Below are positions 60,920 through 64,000 of a stretch of DNA of 64,000 nt, piece by piece. Position 1 is the first letter of the stretch; each line of letters begins with the position of its first letter. Below the pieces are notes generated by a model. It was not told the DNA's origin. It saw nothing but the letters and a program-made list of their open reading frames with translations, and ran no database searches. The stretch comes from Flavobacterium praedii (GTDB taxonomy: Bacteria; Bacteroidota; Bacteroidia; Flavobacteriales; Flavobacteriaceae). Both the position numbers and the translations under genes were made by a program. The stretch lies in the NCBI RefSeq assembly GCF_026810365.1, contig NZ_CP113948.1:3937501-4001500 (forward strand), read 5' to 3'.

Positions 60920-62014
60920 ATGACTAAAGTTATCCTTATCTCACAAGTGCCTTTGCCATTTTCCAATATTGGAAGTTGGACCACTTTGTATAAAAATTAT
61001 ATAAGAGAAGAACATTTGATAGATTTCATTGTATGTCCCGAACCAAAAGTAAAATGGGATAACGTTGGCTATAGCTGTGTGGTCAATGATTTAATAACTA
61101 GGGTACAAGTAAAAGCTTCGAAGAATATTTATTTAGGATATTTTAAGGCATTGCGAAAGATTTTTAAAAAAGAAGAAAAATATATTATTCAAATCGTAGA
61201 TAATTATGGCATAGTAGCACCATTGACCAATTTTTTAAATCAAACAGGAATGCGACAACAGGTGTATTTGCAATTTTTTTATCATGGTTTTTCTCCTTTT
61301 TATGGAGATCTTAGATACCGATTTTTTTTCGATACCATTGATGAGATGGTGGTGTTGACTAACGATTCTTATAAAGCACATAAGAGCTATTACACCGTTT
61401 TACCCACTCGTTTTTCGGTGTTGTATAACGGAATAGATACTACACGATTTTTTCCAGTTTCAGCTACAGAAAAATTAAAGTTAAAAACAAAAAAACAAGT
61501 AGCTGATAAAACGGTTTTTGTTTGGTGTTCACAAAATCGCCCTAAAAAAGGGCTCCATCTTATTTTAGATGCTTGGAAGAGAATTTATAAAAACCGCCGA
61601 GATATTGTGTTGTGGGTGATAGGTTGTGAGATCAAAGCGACTCAAGACGGAGTGGAATATTTAGGTAGGATTCCTAACGATGCATTACCACAATATTTTC
61701 AAGCTTCCGATTGTTATTTGTTTCCTACGCTTTGTCACGAAGGATTTGGGTTGAGTTTAATTGAAGCTTTGCATTGTGGGAATTACTGTATAGTTTCTGC
61801 TATTGGAGGTGTTCCTGAAGTAATGCAGTATGGTAAACTGGGTAGATTGATTGAAAATCCTCATTTTGTAACAGCATGGGAAAAGGCTATTTTAGATTTT
61901 ATAGAAAATCGGAGAGAGGATATTAGAATTGATTCAGATCTATATTCCTCTAAAAGTTGGAATATTGGCATGAATGAAATTATTACCAATGCTAAAATTA
62001 CATTGAATTCATAA
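60920..62014 (+). CDS. Glycosyltransferase family 4
   Basis: A 364-residue GT-B transferase. VSAIGGVPEVMQYG, FVWCSQNRPKKGLHLILDAWKRI and ASDCYLFPTLCHEGFGLSLIEALHCGNYCIV (EGFGLSLIEA) define the donor domain. Its C-terminal 40 residues (RIDSDLYSSKSWNIGMNEII) closely resemble the translation of a remnant at 63333-63455, so a second copy or near relative once lay downstream. Confidence 0.88.
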   Translation: MTKVILISQVPLPFSNIGSWTTLYKNYIREEHLIDFIVCPEPKVKWDNVGYSCVVNDLITRVQVKASKNIYLGYFKALRKIFKKEEKYIIQIVDNYGIVAPLTNFLNQTGMRQQVYLQFFYHGFSPFYGDLRYRFFFDTIDEMVVLTNDSYKAHKSYYTVLPTRFSVLYNGIDTTRFFPVSATEKLKLKTKKQVADKTVFVWCSQNRPKKGLHLILDAWKRIYKNRRDIVLWVIGCEIKATQDGVEYLGRIPNDALPQYFQASDCYLFPTLCHEGFGLSLIEALHCGNYCIVSAIGGVPEVMQYGKLGRLIENPHFVTAWEKAILDFIENRREDIRIDSDLYSSKSWNIGMNEIITNAKITLNS

Positions 62015-62021
62015 AATAGAC

Positions 62022-62618
62022 ATGATAAAAATAATTAAAACTTTTATTCTTTCAGGAATTAATCTAGTAAAAGATAAAATTAAAGCGTTTCGAATTTACA
62101 ATTTGAGATCAAAAAAAGAGTCAGATGTTAAACGTTGGAAAGAAAACGATCAATTATTCAACGACTGGAATGAAAGAACCTTGCTGTTAGGTTCATTTAT
62201 TCAAATAGATAGTAAAGTGATTGAGTTTGGAGCCGGTAATATGATTTTGGAAACCTTACACTTTAAAAGATATACCCCAACTGATATTGTAAAACGGAAT
62301 CCAAAAATGCTAGTTTGTAATTTAAACGAACCTATCACTATTGACTTATCGGGTTATACTGCAGCAGTTTTCAGTGGAGTTTTAGAATATGTTTATGATA
62401 TTGATGCTGTGTTTTCTGAAATTTCAAATAACATTGATCAAATTGTGCTGTCATATTGTTGCTCGGATAATCTAAACATTTCAAGAATTAAAAATGGTTG
62501 GTTAAGTGATTATTCCAAAAATGAACTGGAAACAATTTTTGAAAAATACAATTATAGAATTTGTGATGAAACACAATGGAGAGGACAAACGATTTATCAT
62601 CTAAAAAGGAAGGGGTAG
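62022..62618 (+). CDS. Methyltransferase-like protein (SAM fold)
   Basis: A 198-residue protein with a partial class I methyltransferase pattern: VIEFGAGNMILETL resembles the SAM-binding motif, YTAAVFSGVLEYVYDIDAVFSEIS the motif IV region, and QIVLSYCCSDN the following strand. The N-terminal 60 residues are basic and helical. The protein is short for a stand-alone enzyme and the glycine motif is abbreviated, so activity is uncertain. It starts seven bases after the glycosyltransferase gene. Confidence 0.65.
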   Translation: MIKIIKTFILSGINLVKDKIKAFRIYNLRSKKESDVKRWKENDQLFNDWNERTLLLGSFIQIDSKVIEFGAGNMILETLHFKRYTPTDIVKRNPKMLVCNLNEPITIDLSGYTAAVFSGVLEYVYDIDAVFSEISNNIDQIVLSYCCSDNLNISRIKNGWLSDYSKNELETIFEKYNYRICDETQWRGQTIYHLKRKG

Positions 62619-62677
62619 TTTTATTAATTTCTTCGAACTAGTTTGAAAAAAGATTAAAAGAAAATACATTATATATA

Positions 62678-63328
62678 ATGAGATTAGAAATTAAATCGCT
62701 TGCAAAAAGTAATTATAAAAAATTTTGTGAATTAGAGGGTTGTGATTATATCGCTAGTGAGTTTGCATTAGAATCCTTATTAAGGATAATGGAGTGTTTT
62801 AAAATAAAAAGTATTCTTGAAGTAGGAATGGGTATAGGTTCAGTCTCTGATACTATTTTGAAATATGTAGCTAGCAGAAATTTAAGTGTTTGTTATCATG
62901 GAACAGAAAACAATGGTTTTTGTTTGAAAGCTTTGCCTCAAAATGTTACATTATATAATCAAGTTAATGTTTTTTTTGGCTTGAATTCTTTGACTGATAG
63001 AAAATATGATTTAATAATAATAGATGGTTCAGATGAAAGTTTAATTAAGTTACTAGATATTTGTAGCGAGAATGCTATTGTTTTTATTGAAGGAGGAAGG
63101 CAAGAACAAACCAAGATGGTTTTGAATTTGTTTCCAAAATCTTTACATGTTAATGTTATTACTTTGAAGAAGAATCCTTCTTATGCTCATGAAGGTAGAA
63201 GTAGTAAAAGTTATATAGGCGGAGGGCAATTGATTTTTGTAAATCCAACATACAAAATGAGACTATATTGGTTTAATAAAAAAGTACTCACTTTTTTTAA
63301 AATAAGAATTAGGAAGATAAATAGATAA
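62678..63328 (+). CDS. Class I methyltransferase-like protein, function unknown
   Basis: A 216-residue protein. ILEVGMGIGSVSDTILKYV is a clear SAM-type motif I, CYHGTENNGFCLKAL the next acidic strand region, and YDLIIIDGSDESLIKLL the motif found in O-methyltransferase-like proteins. The C-terminus (SYIGGGQLIFVNPTYKMRLYWF) is unlike standard sugar methyltransferases. A role in glycan modification is inferred from position only. A glycosyltransferase remnant begins almost at its stop codon. Confidence 0.68.
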   Translation: MRLEIKSLAKSNYKKFCELEGCDYIASEFALESLLRIMECFKIKSILEVGMGIGSVSDTILKYVASRNLSVCYHGTENNGFCLKALPQNVTLYNQVNVFFGLNSLTDRKYDLIIIDGSDESLIKLLDICSENAIVFIEGGRQEQTKMVLNLFPKSLHVNVITLKKNPSYAHEGRSSKSYIGGGQLIFVNPTYKMRLYWFNKKVLTFFKIRIRKINR

Positions 63329-63332
63329 TTAT

Positions 63333-63455
63333 CTTGAATATGTTGAAAACACTGATCTTCAAATTACGATATCACCCGAATTGTATTCTACTAAAAGTTG
63401 GTTGAAAGGAATGAATTCCATCATAAATAGAGCCAAAAAGGCTATTGCTATTTAA
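63333..63455 (+). pseudogene. 3' remnant of a glycosyltransferase family 4 gene
   Basis: The frame from 63333 reads LEYVENTDLQITISPELYS, then TKSWLKGMNSIINRAKKAIA and a TAA stop at 63453-63455. It aligns with the C-terminus of the intact GT4 at 60920 (SDLYSSKSWNIGMNEIITNA). No start codon or catalytic domain is present upstream, because the methyltransferase-like gene ends at 63328. This is a truncated tail left by deletion or replacement. Confidence 0.82.
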
Positions 63456-63534
63456 ATCCATCTACATAGCATAATCAAATTTTCAATTTATATTATAGTT
63501 TGATATAAGTTGTTTGTTATAAAAAATAAAACAG

Positions 63535-64000
63535 ATGAAAAACATAGCCATCATTCCTGCCCGTGGCGGATCGAAGCGCATCCCAGAAAAGAACATTCAA
63601 TTGTTTGGGGGATTGCCTTTATTGGTGCATTCCATTCAATATGCTTTGGCTAATAGTACTATTATAGATGATATTTATGTTTCTACAGATGATTCTACCA
63701 TCAAAAGGGTAGCTTTGGCTAATGGAGCTAAAGTTATTGATAGGCCAGAAGCGCTCTCGGGTGATTTGGAGCCTACAATTACTGCAGTGAAACATGTTTT
63801 AGAATCTATTGAATCTGATGTTGAAAATGTGATTTTACTACAACCGACAAATCCTCTTCGACCACAAAATTTGTTAAAGGAAGCTTTTGATATTTATAAA
63901 AAAGGGAAATACGACAGTCTTTTTACCGTTACCAGAAACCATCAAAAATTCGGAAAAATAACTGAAAATAAATTTCAACCCTTTAATTATACTATTGGGC
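63535..64000 (+). CDS. Acylneuraminate/nonulosonate cytidylyltransferase, N-terminal part (cut by window edge)
   Basis: The frame starts at ATG 63535 and is open to the window end (155 full codons). KNIAIIPARGGSKRIPEKNIQLFGGLPLLVHSI is the CTP-binding motif of the NeuA/PseF/LegF family, with YVSTDDSTIKRVALANGA and VILLQPTNPLRP also diagnostic. These enzymes activate sialic, pseudaminic or legionaminic acid as CMP-sugars. Which acid cannot be told from this part; the missing 3' side probably continues with synthase and aminotransferase genes. It is preceded by a GT4 remnant. Confidence 0.9.
   Translation, partial: MKNIAIIPARGGSKRIPEKNIQLFGGLPLLVHSIQYALANSTIIDDIYVSTDDSTIKRVALANGAKVIDRPEALSGDLEPTITAVKHVLESIESDVENVILLQPTNPLRPQNLLKEAFDIYKKGKYDSLFTVTRNHQKFGKITENKFQPFNYTIG

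Overview
The window is AT-rich chromosomal DNA from a member of the Bacteroidota, most likely Flavobacterium or a close relative. The signs are promoter cores of the TAnnTTTG type, no consistent Shine-Dalgarno sites, several TTG and GTG starts, Flavobacteriia-like proteins (citrate synthase, RecR, CtlX) and a UpxY-type antiterminator. All real genes are on the plus strand except one MarC-family gene.

Bases 1-6283 are ordinary chromosome: the 3' part of enolase, citrate synthase, two guanidino-group-modifying enzymes, MarC, a CoA-binding protein and RecR. From 6353 to the right edge the window is one very large surface-polysaccharide locus. Block A (6353-16320) holds a Wza-like lipoprotein with a Wzc-like tyrosine kinase, then enzymes for UDP-GalNAc/UDP-GalNAcA and UDP-GlcA, an AlbA_2/ATPase regulator and RfbB. 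Block B (16467-27844) begins with the UpxY-like antiterminator and a 559-bp leader, continues with a second export pair (multi-SLBB Wza-like protein and kinase-less Wzz), and then carries genes that fit CDP-ascarylose synthesis. Block C (27902-43696) is a Wzx/Wzy cluster: flippase, seven glycosyltransferases, acetyltransferase, EpsG-type polymerase, UDP-galactopyranose mutase, a GDP-mannose 3,5-epimerase-like enzyme, a WbpV/QuiC-like reductase and ManC. Block D (44399-51913) completes dTDP-L-rhamnose (RfbC, RfbD, RfbA; RfbB lies in block A) and adds two different initiating phosphoglycosyl transferases and a WbpM-like 4,6-dehydratase. Block E (52157-64000) is an ABC-exporter cluster: Wzm and Wzt with a C-terminal extension, methyltransferases, five more glycosyltransferases, a pyruvyltransferase, two glycosyltransferase remnants and the start of a CMP-nonulosonate synthetase cut by the window edge.

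The genes together predict supply of UDP-GalNAcA, UDP-GlcA, dTDP-L-Rha, a CDP-3,6-dideoxyhexose, UDP-Galf, a GDP-mannose-derived L-hexose, UDP-QuiNAc or UDP-FucNAc, and a CMP-nonulosonate. They also predict both a Wzx/Wzy route and an ABC-transporter route, so at least two glycans are probably made here.

The most unusual structural feature is a family of strictly heptameric (7-bp) repeat arrays that fills most of the larger intergenic gaps. They range from about four to 57 units, often start at or inside a stop codon, and sometimes end directly at a start codon. The two largest flank a four-helix-bundle gene lodged between wzm and wzt. No tRNA, rRNA, CRISPR array or intact insertion sequence was recognised.
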